Of a DNA stretch of 64,000 nucleotides, positions 54,926 through 64,000 are shown piece after piece. The translations under genes were made by a program, and so were the position numbers. The notes under the pieces are model-generated. The model saw nothing but the letters and a program-made list of their open reading frames with translations. It ran no database searches and was not told the origin of the DNA. How positions within the stretch are numbered: position 1 is the first letter of the stretch; each line of letters opens with the position of its first letter. The stretch comes from Leuctra nigra (taxonomy: Eukaryota > Arthropoda > Insecta > Plecoptera > Leuctridae). The stretch is from the NCBI GenBank assembly GCA_934045905.1, contig CAKOGZ010000110.1, positions 1 through 64,000 on the forward strand, read 5' to 3'.

Positions 54926-57021
54926 CTAGGAAAACGCTCAGTGTAACGCGTTGATGAGCGAGCACGGGTACGTGCAAATTCTCGAACCGGAAATGCGTAC
55001 ACAACGTACAGAAAATATATACTGTATACATCCATATTGAATTGAAATATGATCACTCAACATAAAAGTATACCCCATAAAAAACACTCCGTGTAAAAAT
55101 ACCAGCCAAGTCTCTTCAATTAAAAAAAAATAGAAGAAATCTAAAATTTCAGCACTGAAAAGGAGTGATATCAAAAAATTGGCCAAGTCAAAACTTTTCA
55201 AAAAATACTTGGCGCATCGTTCATACAAATAGTATAGAAGTAGGCAGGAAATGAAATGTACTCATCTACACATGTCCTAAAAAACGATGCGCCAAGTATT
55301 TTTTGAAAAATTTTGACTTGGCCAATTTTTTGATATCACTACTTTTCAGTGCTGAATTTTTAGATTTCTTCTATTTTTTTTTAATTGAAGAGACTTGGCT
55401 GGTATTTTTACACGGAGTGTTTTTCATGTGGATATCACTCCTTTTTTCAGTTTATTATTACAACTTGTAACATATTGTGGCACCAAAGATTATAATTCTT
55501 TTAAAAAATAAGATTTTGTGATTTGGTTGCTAAGAAAAGTTGTGCTTGTTACTGTGTTAATGCTATAAATAATATGTTACAAAGTATAGCAAAAGTTTCG
55601 TTCCAATCGGTCCAGCCGTTCTCGAGTTACGGCATCACTTCCGGTTTTCAAAATGGCGGTTGACATCACTGCCACCTAAAATTTGTATCTATAAATGTTA
55701 TGTAACATTATAAGCCTTCTGAATATGTAGTTTTTTATATAAGAGATGATTTTAGTCAGATTTGTCATTTTTATGACGTCATTTCCGGTTAAGGTTATAG
55801 AACATTTCTTCTTTCACTATTGGTATTCCTTATAGATGACCTTCTTAATCGAATGGCGCTAATTTCGTTCTAATCGGTCCAGCCGTTTTTGATATATGAC
55901 GTCACTTCCGGTTTAAAAATAGCGGCACAAAAAATTTATAAGAACAAAGGTATCATCAGACGCCAAAAGTGCACATGTGGTAAAATTTTCATATCGATCG
56001 GTTCAGCCGTTTAGGCTGTGGCGGTGATAGCAACGTTTCCTGAGCTGAATCTGAATCATCATCAGATAGCTTTTAAAAGGGGTGTAATTTCACTGTTTTC
56101 ACGGCCCTCTAGCACCCAAACGGCATAACGTATTGTTCCCAAATTTGGTATATGTTGTCAGGTGGGCCATAGCTCGAAATTAAGTTATTTCGCAACAATG
56201 TGAGATTTCCCAATTTTGAGATCCAGTAGGCCGAAAATGCCATGTTGTTGCTTACAGTAAAAGTGTTTGGTCTGCTCCTCAGTTTATTAGGCATTTACGG
56301 TATGTTGAGTGAGTGTGAGTGTATAGTACGACTTGGCTGGGTGGAGCGACCGCTCCACTAGATTATGCTTTCCATCGAAACTTGAAAATAGCATCTAAGC
56401 ACCCTGGTAAATATAGCAAATCAGATTCTATCCAATTGGCACTGGAAAACATTCAATTCGATACTTCATTTCTGACAGATATTAAAAATTTCAATGAGTT
56501 CATACGTTCTTTACTGATTGGGATGAAATTTTGTAAAATAAGAGACAATGTTGGTCTTAATGATCATGCAAAATATGAGTTTGATCAGAATTATCGAAGA
56601 CCGTTTTCATTTTTCAGCCTATCAGGAGATATTCATTTCAATTTTAACCAATTAATGGATTTCAAAAAAATTAGGGCCCGCAATCAGAGAAGGTTGTCTC
56701 TACATGTGTGCAAAATTTCAGCATGATCGAAGAAAAACTCTGACATGTATAGCCAAAATATGAATTTTTTCAGATTTATCGAAGACCATTTTCATTTTTC
56801 AACCTATCAGGAGATGTTTATTTAAATTTTAACTTATAAATGGATTTAAAAAAAATTTGGGGCCTGCAAACAGAAAAGGTTGTCTCTACATGTGTACAAA
56901 ATTTCAGCTCGATCGAAGAAAAACTCTGACCTGTACAGCCTCACCTAGCGGAAGAACAAACAAAAAAAACAGACGTCCGTGCCAAATGAGCCAAAGGGAG
57001 ACGCTCGCTTCGCTCGCTCAA
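54926..57021 (-). mobile_element. Helitron-like element with copy B nested inside
   Basis: 3' end CTAGGAAAACGCTCAGTGTA at 54926; 5' end at 57021 (complement TTGAGCGAGCGAAGCGAGCG); A at 54925 and T at 57022. Copy B (55073-56361) splits it; the flanks 54930-55072 and 56362-57021 rejoin to match 11577-12285 and the 12622-12755/16771-17009 copy. Noncoding. Confidence 0.83.
55073..56361 (+). mobile_element. Palindrome-headed, hairpin-TAG-tailed element (copy B)
   Basis: Same start (CCCCATAAAAAACACTCC), fold-back head (55073-55430) and tail hairpin (GTGGAGCG..CGCTCCAC, TAG at 56359-56361) as copy A. It is about 495 bp shorter, as expected from roughly two fewer ~270-bp internal units. CRE-ETS modules at 55774 and 55897; ETS-YY1 module at 55636. 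Confidence 0.83.
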
Positions 57022-57224
57022 TGATTAAATATCCAATAATATAGGTGCCTAGGGAGTAACAAAGTCCTTTTCGGTATTTTTATTGCAAATTTTCTAAAAA
57101 AAAAGTCGGTAGGTACCGGATTTTTCGTCGAGAAAACCCACATTTATTGGTGCCTGTGGTGACCAGGTTTATAGATATCAAGTTATTGACAAAAGGAAAC
57201 GTAGTGCCCTCTTTGCATATTCAT

Positions 57225-57440
57225 AACGAAGACAACGAGCCCACTTGCAAGTCTGTAGAGTGAAAATTACGGTCTCTACGATTTTTTTAATGTAACAGCA
57301 ATGTTTTGTCAAACAAAATTTCGGGACCAAAATATTGGAGGCGAAATAGAATGAGGAAAATACATTATCTTCCTTTTATGTGCAATAGTTTGGCCAATTT
57401 CTTGTTTTATATGTTTAGTCACGTGGTACCACTTAACCCT
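57225..57440 (-). repeat. Dispersed repeat, copy 2
   Basis: GAGCCCACTTGCAAGTCTGT to TTAGTCACGTGGTACCACTT is the reverse of 17017-17275. Confidence 0.75.
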
Positions 57441-57660
57441 TAAGTACCCTTAAAATAGGGTACTTAGTAAAATTAGTGAAATTATTTTTACTAGCGCTAT
57501 TAGGCCGTTGGAGCATTGTGAACTTTAAATAAACCGCATTCATTCTTTCACATGCAGTTCGACGATCCTGTAATCTAGTATCACAAAAATCTCGAACTGC
57601 ATTATAATTATTTTTTCGAAAAGGCCTCTAGGTACCCAGAGATAATTTTTAAGGTAGGTA

Positions 57661-58018
57661 CTAGAAAAACGCTCAGTGTAGCGCGTTGATGAGCGAGCAC
57701 AGGACATGCAACATCCCCAGTCACGGTACACGACACGGCACAAGACGATTTTCTTTGCAACTTTTCAATCTCCATATAAATACTCTGGATGAATATCAGA
57801 TCCATTGTGTCGTGAAATTTCCTATACTTTTTCCAGAAATCTCCTTTGACAACCCACACTAAACTCGTAAAATGGCAGTTAGTACTTGACTGATTGGGTT
57901 TACAATATATACAATTTTAGATAATGTTGGTCTTGATCACCATGCAAAATTTGAACTTAATCGGAACATAGATTAGATATTGATTGTCGACCAATCAGAA
58001 GATATTATTTAAACTTAT
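57661..58018 (-). mobile_element. Helitron-like 3' part
   Basis: CTAG at 57661-57664 after A, then the family hairpin (GCTCAGTGTAGCGCGTTGATGAGC). Body matches 5457-5788 plus the segment left of copy A (..TTTAAATAATATCTTCTG). It preserves the empty site of copy A. Confidence 0.82.
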
Positions 58019-58149
58019 AGTAGAGTGGCTAAGAGGAATGATTGTGCATTTTGTGATAAAAGCATGAAATTTGGTAGAGATGTTCCTTAGGACATATAAA
58101 AAAGATTTAGCTATGATATCATTCTAGCTTTTGCCCCTTAGGTCAGCTG

Positions 58150-58754
58150 TGACCTCCAGAGGTCAAATCAAAGAAATTGTCATATCTCATGACTGAATGA
58201 ACATATTTTATGGATGTATTTTTTTTTGTATTCACCAACTCATACTTGTTATACAAAAAATAATAACCAGGAATAAAAGGTCAGACTGAGGTCATTTGGG
58301 GTCATGCGAGGTCAAGTAGTAAAATCCTCATTTTTCAAGCTATCTTCAAATTTATTTTTCTCAATTATGTTAATATGTTCTTAGGATTGTTAAAAACAAA
58401 CTTTAAAACCAAAATCGGCTGGGTAAAGTACTCAATTTGTCTATTATGGTCAAAATTTTGAATTTTAAATTCAAGTAAAATGTCATAATGATGTACTGTT
58501 GAGGTAAAGGCTCGAAATTTGGTTTAGTTATGTGTTAATATATATTAAAAATATGTGCGTATTATAAAGTTCAATAATAATCCCCTGAGTTCACTAATGA
58601 CCTCGCGGGGTCAATTTTTAATAAATTGACAATTCATGTAAGAATCCGCATATTTAGCAAAAACCTTTTATGAGGCGCTCTTATCATCGAACCCAATGTG
58701 AAAATATGTGTGAACAAGAGGTCATTTGAGGTCATCTGAGGTCATTTGAGGTCA
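58150..58754. promoter_or_regulatory. Clusters of AGGTCA half-sites with 4-nt spacers
   Basis: Direct repeats AGGTCA-N4-AGGTCA: four half-sites at 58719-58754 and three at 58289-58314. Everted pairs TGACCT-N4-AGGTCA at 58150-58165 and TGACCT-N4-GGGTCA at 58598-58613. AGGTCA is the nuclear-receptor half-site; DR4 is a known EcR/USP-type arrangement. Function here is inference. Confidence 0.45.
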
Positions 58755-58849
58755 AACAATTGAATGTTGCCATTTTATATAATATCCTATAATCTATAAT
58801 CATCATCTGCCAATCATCATTTTAATCATCAGCCATAATTAGCATTCGG

Positions 58850-59033
58850 GCTGGTTTTTCAAATGCAGAAATACAATACATACATTTAGCAGAGTATGCA
58901 TACTCTGCTAAATTTTAAACATTTGATTGCTACTGTATTCCTATGGTTAAACAAACAATGACATTCCTTGAATGACGGTTTAAACTTAACTACTGGTTTG
59001 AGCAGAGCATTGAAACATTGAAAGTCTGGCCAG
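58850..59033. mobile_element. Decayed MITE related to 9668-10148
   Basis: GGGCTGGTTTTTCAAATG.. and ..ATTGAAAGTCTGGCC with TTTAGCAGAGTAT motifs repeat the ends of the 481-bp MITE. SINE-tail-like sequence lies just left at 58797-58850. Confidence 0.55.
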
Positions 59034-59529
59034 GACAACGTAATGTTATACACAATTTTGTAAAAATATACTGTGTAAAAAGTATTATTATGACAGTGTA
59101 GCAAGTTGTAGATACTTACATCTGCTCTCGTTCAAATTACAACGCTCAATAGGTACTACGTAATGCATTGAAATGACTTACATGTTCTAACACTGATGTT
59201 CAATAAACATGAAATTCAATGAAATTGATTGAGATATGATATTTCATAATTTGTCTACTTCTACTAACTTACACACTCTTAGGTTTGATCTATAATTTGG
59301 TGCACTAAATATTACGTAGTACACTTGAATCACATTTATTTATCCATCATTTTCTTCGAGTGTTTTTCAGGCAGAAAGACGCCACCTCTTGAATTTGTAA
59401 TATTCTGTGAAAGTGCACAGGGTACACTTTCCACTTTTTATAATATATCTATCGCATGTAATGCACTTATAATAAAACTTTAAGATATATATTTAATATT
59501 ATCCTGAAATTACACGAATATCATTTAGA

Positions 59530-59760
59530 ATGTAGGTTTCTGTGGAAAACTTCCATGGAGTCAGGATGATATGAAGGGATGTGCGTTGTGAAAAACATCC
59601 GACCGAACCGGGGCTCGAACCCGGGACCCCCCACCCGCCGGGTGAGAGCTCTACCAACCGAGCCACCCGGTCGGACGGACGGACACCAGACACAACGCAC
59701 CGATGAGGGTTAGAGATCTCCTAGGAGAATGGAATGAAGGTAATGATTGGACATTACAAG
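59530..59760 (-). mobile_element. tRNA-headed SINE
   Basis: A tRNA-like head (59672-59601) is followed on the minus strand by CATCCCTTCATATCATCC and TCCATGGAAGTTTTCC. A second, rearranged copy lies at 59868-60125, where the head is cut and the upstream flank is inverted. Confidence 0.7.
59601..59672 (-). tRNA. tRNA-like cloverleaf, anticodon GGC, probably SINE head
   Basis: 72 nt fold as a full cloverleaf: acceptor GACCGGG/TTCGGTC, D-loop GGTTGGTA, anticodon stem CTCAC/GTGGG with loop CCGGCGG, T-arm CCGGG-TTCGAGC-CCCGG. Anticodon GGC would be Ala, but base 33 is C, not U, and the G3:U70 Ala identity pair is absent (C3:G70). With a SINE body attached, a working tRNA gene is unlikely. Confidence 0.4.
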
Positions 59761-59867
59761 CTATCAGACCATCGGTAACGATGCTGTCACCATGTCTCTT
59801 TGCACTTGCGTGCGCAACCCTCTTTTACTTGACTTAACGAGTTGCTTTTCAGCTCGAATGATGAGAA

Positions 59868-60125
59868 TGTAGGTTTCTGTGGAAAACTTCCATGGAGTCA
59901 GGATGATATAAAGGGATGTGCGTTGTGAAAAACATCCGACCGAACCGGGGCTCGAACCCGGGACCCCCCACCCGCCGGGTGAGAGCTCTCACCCGCTTGT
60001 AATAGCTTGTAGCTTGTAATGTCCAATCATTACCTTCATTCCATTCTCCTAGGAGATCTCTAACCCTCATCGGTGCGTTGTGTCTGGTGTCCGTCCGTCC
60101 GACCGGGTGGCTCGATTGGTAGAGT
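59868..60125 (-). repeat. Rearranged second SINE copy forming a palindrome with 59680-59760
   Basis: 59868-59990 repeats 59538-59660 directly, then 60000-60110 is the complement of 59663-59765 (GTCCAATCATTACCTTCATT). It looks like a template-switch product. Confidence 0.75.
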
Positions 60126-60439
60126 ATGTTTTTTACAACGCACATCCCTTAATATCATTTAATTTTTGCATTTTAAACACAAAACATAATTGTTTTAAAC
60201 TCTCCCAAATGTGAACTGATATAAAACCACATCGATTGTTATCTATAAAGAATGCTCAGGAAATTAAAAATATTCGTGATATTTCTTCATGTTTTTCCTA
60301 TTCAACTTGAATAATTTATTTCCATTTTTATATAGCGATAGCAATTAATAATATTAAGTCAGTGTTATAAGAAAATGTATTTAATAAAATAGCATGCAAC
60401 TGTACATTCGTTACGAAACACCTTGAACTGTGAAAATTA

Positions 60440-60565
60440 AAATTATTTGTTATTAATAATTAATAACATAATTATTAATATTATTAATATTATTATTAAT
60501 AATATATTAATAAATAATATATTAATATATTAATATATTAATAATATATCTATATTAATATAGAG
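60440..60565. repeat. TTAATA-type AT-rich low-complexity tract
   Basis: Runs of TATTAA/TTAATA without G or C for long stretches, at the 5' junction of the LINE. Confidence 0.9.
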
Positions 60566-60624
60566 GTTTCTCTCTAGGGGAAGGGTGTTACGTAAGAAGA
60601 GATCCCGGAATAAGAATCAGAGAA

Positions 60625-61065
60625 ATGTCTGCGCGAATTGAAGAGGGATACTATGAAAAACATAGTAATCTGAAGAAAGTAATTTTCCAGTTAGGAAATA
60701 TTGAAGTTTGGACACGAATGGATAATGGGGAGATAATGGAGGATTTTGGGGGTTTGATGGAGGTGTCTAGAAGCTTTTTTGGTCCAAATATAAAAATAGG
60801 CATTGTGGGACTACTAAGTAACTATTCAGACTACTCAGCCAATTTGAATAAAGGTTTGAAAAAGTTGGTGAAGGAGAATGAGGGGGAGTTTATTGAATTA
60901 GACTTCACGCCAGGGTTCATGATGGACAGAAGGAAGTGGGCCCGAGAAGTTGGGAGAAAGCTGAAAAATATGCTGGTTGAGGAGAAGGTGGTTACCAAGA
61001 AGAATGTATGGACTCAGTCGAAGCGGGTTTTTCGGACAAGTTGGTTTTCAAGGAGAATATTGTAG
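60625..61065 (+). CDS. LINE ORF1 (partial), SGNH-like region
   Basis: 146 codons to a TAG. The pattern VIFQLGNIEVWTRM..., IKIGIVGLLSN, FIELDF and RRKWAREVGRKLKNML recalls the C-terminal half of SGNH-hydrolase-like ORF1 proteins of some LINEs, but the catalytic His motif is not evident. The last 58 nt overlap ORF2. Probably lacks its N-terminus in this copy. Confidence 0.65.
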   Translation: MSARIEEGYYEKHSNLKKVIFQLGNIEVWTRMDNGEIMEDFGGLMEVSRSFFGPNIKIGIVGLLSNYSDYSANLNKGLKKLVKENEGEFIELDFTPGFMMDRRKWAREVGRKLKNMLVEEKVVTKKNVWTQSKRVFRTSWFSRRIL

Positions 61066-64000
61066 GTAGGAGAAAGAGGCAGGACAATAAAGGAAGGACA
61101 CTGGACAATAATGAGAAGAAAATATCGAGAAGACGAAGACGTCAGTATTTGTTGAAAATAGGCACATTAAATATTGTCACGTTAACGAACAACATTGAAC
61201 AGATTGTGGATTTGATGATTGACAAAAATCTGGATGTGTTGGGCCTTAGTGAGACGAAGTGGAAGGGGGCAGGTGAGAAGATGCTGCGAGGGGGATACAA
61301 GCTCATGTGGTCAGGTGGTGAGACGGGGAAAAGTGGAGTAGGATTTGTCGTAAGCAGCGCTTATAAAGAGAAGGTGTTAGAGATTGAGAGAAGAAGTGAT
61401 CGACTAATCAAGATGAAGCTAGCAATTGATAAAAACATTGTCGAGCTGGTACAAGTGTACGCACCCCAAACATTGAGACCAAAAGAAGAAAAGGACAAGT
61501 TTTGGGAGGAGCTAGAGGATTTGGTGGAGTTAAAGGATGTCTTGATTATTGGTGATTTTAATGCCATGGTAGGGATGGACCGGACGGGGTGTGAGCTAGT
61601 GCTTGGTCCGCATGGGTGGGGTAGGACAAATGTTGAAGGGAAGAAGATGATAGAGTGGTGCAGTTCGTTGAATTTAAAAATTGCAAATACTTGGTTTGTG
61701 AAGAAGAAAGACAAAATGATAACAAGAGTCGGTCGAGGACAAAATGGAACAGTTTTGGAATCAGTAATAGATTATGTGTGTGTAAGCAGAAGCATGGACA
61801 GATATCTGCTGGATGTTGAAGCAGTCTCATCTGGGACAGTAATTAGTGATCATAGACTGCTGGTCACAAAGATGAGGGTAGAGAGGAGAGGAAAAGGAAA
61901 TCGAAACACGGGAGTGAAACGAATAAAAACATGGAAATTGCAAGAAGAAGCGGTGAAGGAAGATTTTTGCAGAAGAATAACAGAGCAAGTTCCAATAGGG
62001 GAGATACAAGACGTAGAGGTGGAATGGTATGGTTTTAAGTCAATAATGGTGGCGGTAGCGGAAGAGGTATGTGGAAGGTTTTCAGGCAAGAGAAAAGAAA
62101 AAGAAACACCTTGGTGGAACAAGAGAGTGAAAGCAGTAGTTGAGGAAAAGAAGTTGGCCTGGATGAAGAAAGTACACGACAACTCTGAGGAGAATGTAAG
62201 AGCTTATAAAGCGGCTAAGATCCTGGTGAAGTCAATTGTTGAAGAGGAGAAGAGAAAGACGATGGAGGTTCTTGCAGACAAGCTGGAAAGAGATTATGAT
62301 GGTAGTAAGAAAATGTTGTACAACATGGTTGGGATGAGACGACGGGACAATGAAGTGCAGTCGGTGATGAAGTTGGAAGATGGAACAGTGACAAATAAGC
62401 CGGAGGAGTTAAAGAACATATGGAGGGACTACTTTAAAAACCTGTTGAAGGGTGACGAGGAGAGGGAGGATACAGACGCAGATGTGAGGGAAGTGGATGC
62501 TCAACTAATAGGAGTGAATGACCGCTATGTAAAAGAGGCACCAAGTAGAGTCGAGGTGAAGAACGTGATAAAGAGAATGAAAAATGGAAAGGCTACTGGA
62601 ATAGACGAAATAAATGTTGAGATGTTAAAGGCAGCTGGCGATGAGGGGGCGGAATGGCTTCGTAGAGTAATCCATGCAGCTTGGATGGAATGTAAAATAC
62701 CTGAAGATTGGGGTAGAGGTATAATTACTCCAATCTTCAAGAAAGGGGATAGAAAACTGGCTGGCAACTGCAGAGGCATAACAATCATATCGCAGGCAGC
62801 CAAAATATACGAGAAGATACTAGAGAGAAGGCTCATGCTATACTTGGAGGAGAAGATAAGGGAGGAGCAGTATGGTTTTAGGCGGGGGCGGTCGACCATT
62901 GACCTAGTATTTGCACTGCGGCAGCTGATGGAAAGCAGATGGGAAGAGGGATCCATTACAAGGATGGTTTTTTTGGACCTCGAGAAAGCTTACGACAGGC
63001 TACCTAGAGAGATGGTGTGGAAGTGTTTGAAGAGGAAAGAAGTGTGTGGAGAACTAATAAAGAAGATAAAGAGTACGTATAAGAACAGCTGGAGTTGTGT
63101 GCAGTGCAGTGTAGGGAGGACAGAATGGTTCCAAGTAAATGAAGGCTTAAAGCAAGGTAGTGTGTTGTCACCGACTCTGTTTGGTGTTGTAATGGATGAG
63201 ATGGTACGGGAAGTGGAGAATGACGAAGTGGAAGGAAGGGATTCAAAAACATTTATATATGCAGATGACATTATGATATGGAGCGAGTCGGAAGATGAGA
63301 TACAGTTGAAGGTGGATAAATGGAATTGTGTGACAGAAAAGTATGGCCTACATATTAGCAGAGAAAAGAGTGAAACATTGTGTATGGACAGAGGAAAGAA
63401 GGCGAGGTGCAAGATTGGAATCCAGGGAGCAATGCTGCAAGAACGGGAGGAGTTTAAATATTTAGGAAGTGTTGTGACAAGGGATGGTAAGGTGGAGCGC
63501 GAGATAAAGAAGAGACGAGCAGCGGCGGAGAGCTTTTACCAATGTGTTCGGAAGCTGTTATGGAAGGAGGGTATACCAATGAGGTGCAAACTACTGATAT
63601 ACAAACTGTACTATATTCCAATCCTGACATATGGGGCGGTAACATGGCCAATGGGCAGAAGAGAAATAGCAGAAATCCAGGCATCACAGATGAAGTTTTT
63701 GAGAGGGGTGGCGGGAGTGACCAAGTTGGATAAAATCAGGAGTAAGAAGATAAGACAAGACTTGGGAGTGGAGAAGTTAAGTTTGAAGATAAGTCGAGAG
63801 AGGTTGAGATGGTTCGGGCACATGAAAAGAATGGGAGAGGAGAGAATTCCTAGAAGAGAATTTGAGAAGGGAAGACAAGTGAAGAAAAAGAAGGCTGGGC
63901 GTCCGAGGACCAAGTGGATGGACAGCATTGAAGAGGATGTGGCGGAGAGAGGCGAAGATTGGAGGAGAGTGGAAGGAGAGAAGTGGTGGGAAGATGTAGA
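61008..64000 (+). CDS. LINE ORF2: AP endonuclease and reverse transcriptase
   Basis: ATG at 61008 (MDSVEAGFSDKLVF), -1 frame relative to ORF1, 997 codons to the window edge without a stop. Endonuclease: IGTLNIVTL, LGLSETKW, IIGDFNAM, SDHRLL. Reverse transcriptase: FRRGRSTID, VFLDLEKAYDR, GLKQGSVLSP, YADD (in FIYADDIMIW), KYLGSVVTRDG. After the palm: YGAVTWP, GRPRTKWMDSIEEDVAERG. These motifs give target nicking and target-primed reverse transcription in this class. The minus-strand frames over it (61361-63928) are mirrors. The end lies outside the window. Confidence 0.93.
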   Translation, partial: MDSVEAGFSDKLVFKENIVGRRKRQDNKGRTLDNNEKKISRRRRRQYLLKIGTLNIVTLTNNIEQIVDLMIDKNLDVLGLSETKWKGAGEKMLRGGYKLMWSGGETGKSGVGFVVSSAYKEKVLEIERRSDRLIKMKLAIDKNIVELVQVYAPQTLRPKEEKDKFWEELEDLVELKDVLIIGDFNAMVGMDRTGCELVLGPHGWGRTNVEGKKMIEWCSSLNLKIANTWFVKKKDKMITRVGRGQNGTVLESVIDYVCVSRSMDRYLLDVEAVSSGTVISDHRLLVTKMRVERRGKGNRNTGVKRIKTWKLQEEAVKEDFCRRITEQVPIGEIQDVEVEWYGFKSIMVAVAEEVCGRFSGKRKEKETPWWNKRVKAVVEEKKLAWMKKVHDNSEENVRAYKAAKILVKSIVEEEKRKTMEVLADKLERDYDGSKKMLYNMVGMRRRDNEVQSVMKLEDGTVTNKPEELKNIWRDYFKNLLKGDEEREDTDADVREVDAQLIGVNDRYVKEAPSRVEVKNVIKRMKNGKATGIDEINVEMLKAAGDEGAEWLRRVIHAAWMECKIPEDWGRGIITPIFKKGDRKLAGNCRGITIISQAAKIYEKILERRLMLYLEEKIREEQYGFRRGRSTIDLVFALRQLMESRWEEGSITRMVFLDLEKAYDRLPREMVWKCLKRKEVCGELIKKIKSTYKNSWSCVQCSVGRTEWFQVNEGLKQGSVLSPTLFGVVMDEMVREVENDEVEGRDSKTFIYADDIMIWSESEDEIQLKVDKWNCVTEKYGLHISREKSETLCMDRGKKARCKIGIQGAMLQEREEFKYLGSVVTRDGKVEREIKKRRAAAESFYQCVRKLLWKEGIPMRCKLLIYKLYYIPILTYGAVTWPMGRREIAEIQASQMKFLRGVAGVTKLDKIRSKKIRQDLGVEKLSLKISRERLRWFGHMKRMGEERIPRREFEKGRQVKKKKAGRPRTKWMDSIEEDVAERGEDWRRVEGEKWWEDV

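Larger units (their letters stand above)
60566..64000 (+). mobile_element. APE-type non-LTR retrotransposon (LINE), runs off window
   Basis: Starts right after the AT-rich tract, probably 5' truncated inside ORF1, since the frame stays open upstream of its first ATG to about 60566. ORF1 remnant and a complete-looking ORF2 overlap in different frames. ORF2 shows no stop to 64000, so the copy is young. Motif set resembles RTE / craniofacial-development-protein-2-like insect elements; clade uncertain. Confidence 0.9.

Noticed and set aside
56319..56726. 135-codon plus-strand frame
   Set aside because: Spans the junction of copy B and its host Helitron; other copies break the frame.
59080..59280. 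Small minus-strand exons before GTAAGT donors near 59110, 59180 and 59265
   Set aside because: Acceptors lack pyrimidine tracts and the stretches are under 35 nt; no phase test is possible.
59601..59672. Functional tRNA-Ala(GGC) gene
   Set aside because: C33 instead of U33, no G3:U70, SINE body attached and rearranged second copy. Listed only as tRNA-like.
61361..63928. Several minus-strand frames of 77-143 codons
   Set aside because: Mirror frames of the purine-rich LINE ORF2; Ser/Phe/Leu-rich with no motifs.

Overview
This is a gene-poor, repeat-dense stretch of an insect nuclear genome. The signs are introns with GT..AG borders, tRNA-derived SINEs, PIF/pogo/Tc-like MITEs, Helitron-like elements, a Ty3/Gypsy retrotransposon and an APE-type LINE. 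The repeat mix would suit a hemipteran, but nothing in the window fixes the species. No prokaryotic or CRISPR features are present.

Host genes are thin. (1) A minus-strand gene, here gene 1, has seven phase-compatible exons at 19947-19700, 18627-18558, 17911-17793, 12577-12347, 10392-10282, 8694-8655 and 6650-6544. They give about 307 residues of the C-terminal part of a protein I do not recognise, ending in a stop codon. Its 40-nt penultimate exon lies in a tandem array of eighteen 110-bp units, each with its own splice sites. (2) Further minus-strand exons at 50042-49897, 49442-49190 and 44612-44434 (gene 2) encode a conserved insect-type protein, with one apparent frameshift; a weak candidate exon lies at 44001-43853. 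Gene 2 could be an upstream part of gene 1 or a separate gene. (3) A lone plus-strand last exon of a trypsin-like serine protease (39569-39706) carries GDSGGP, but has a stop where the conserved Trp is expected.

Mobile DNA fills the rest. 25217-38375 is a complete, young Ty3/Gypsy element on the minus strand: two 1324-bp LTRs with about four mismatches, target duplication GCAAT, intact gag and pol. Its polyprotein has a TARG1/OARD1-like macro domain (ADP-ribose hydrolase fold) between protease and reverse transcriptase, followed by twenty 9-residue repeats. A Helitron-like family (5' TTGAGCGAGCG, 3' hairpin then CTAG, inserted between A and T) has at least eight copies or ends here; several are interrupted by other elements, giving a readable insertion history. 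A second family (3673-5456 and 55073-56361) starts with a palindrome, ends in a hairpin plus TAG, and carries repeated CRE, ETS and YY1-like motifs. Long fold-back elements (up to 2.06 kb), a 4.0-kb TTA-flanked element, 219-bp TA-flanked MITEs, GC-rich TAA-flanked MITEs, a pogo/Tigger-like element and minisatellites (76, 110, 62, 33, 27 bp) occupy most other space. An APE-RT LINE with an intact ORF2 runs off the right edge (60566-64000).

The most unusual items are the macro-domain retrotransposon, the tandem mini-exon array, the Helitron terminus used as a splice-acceptor tract, and the CRE-ETS-YY1 repeat element.
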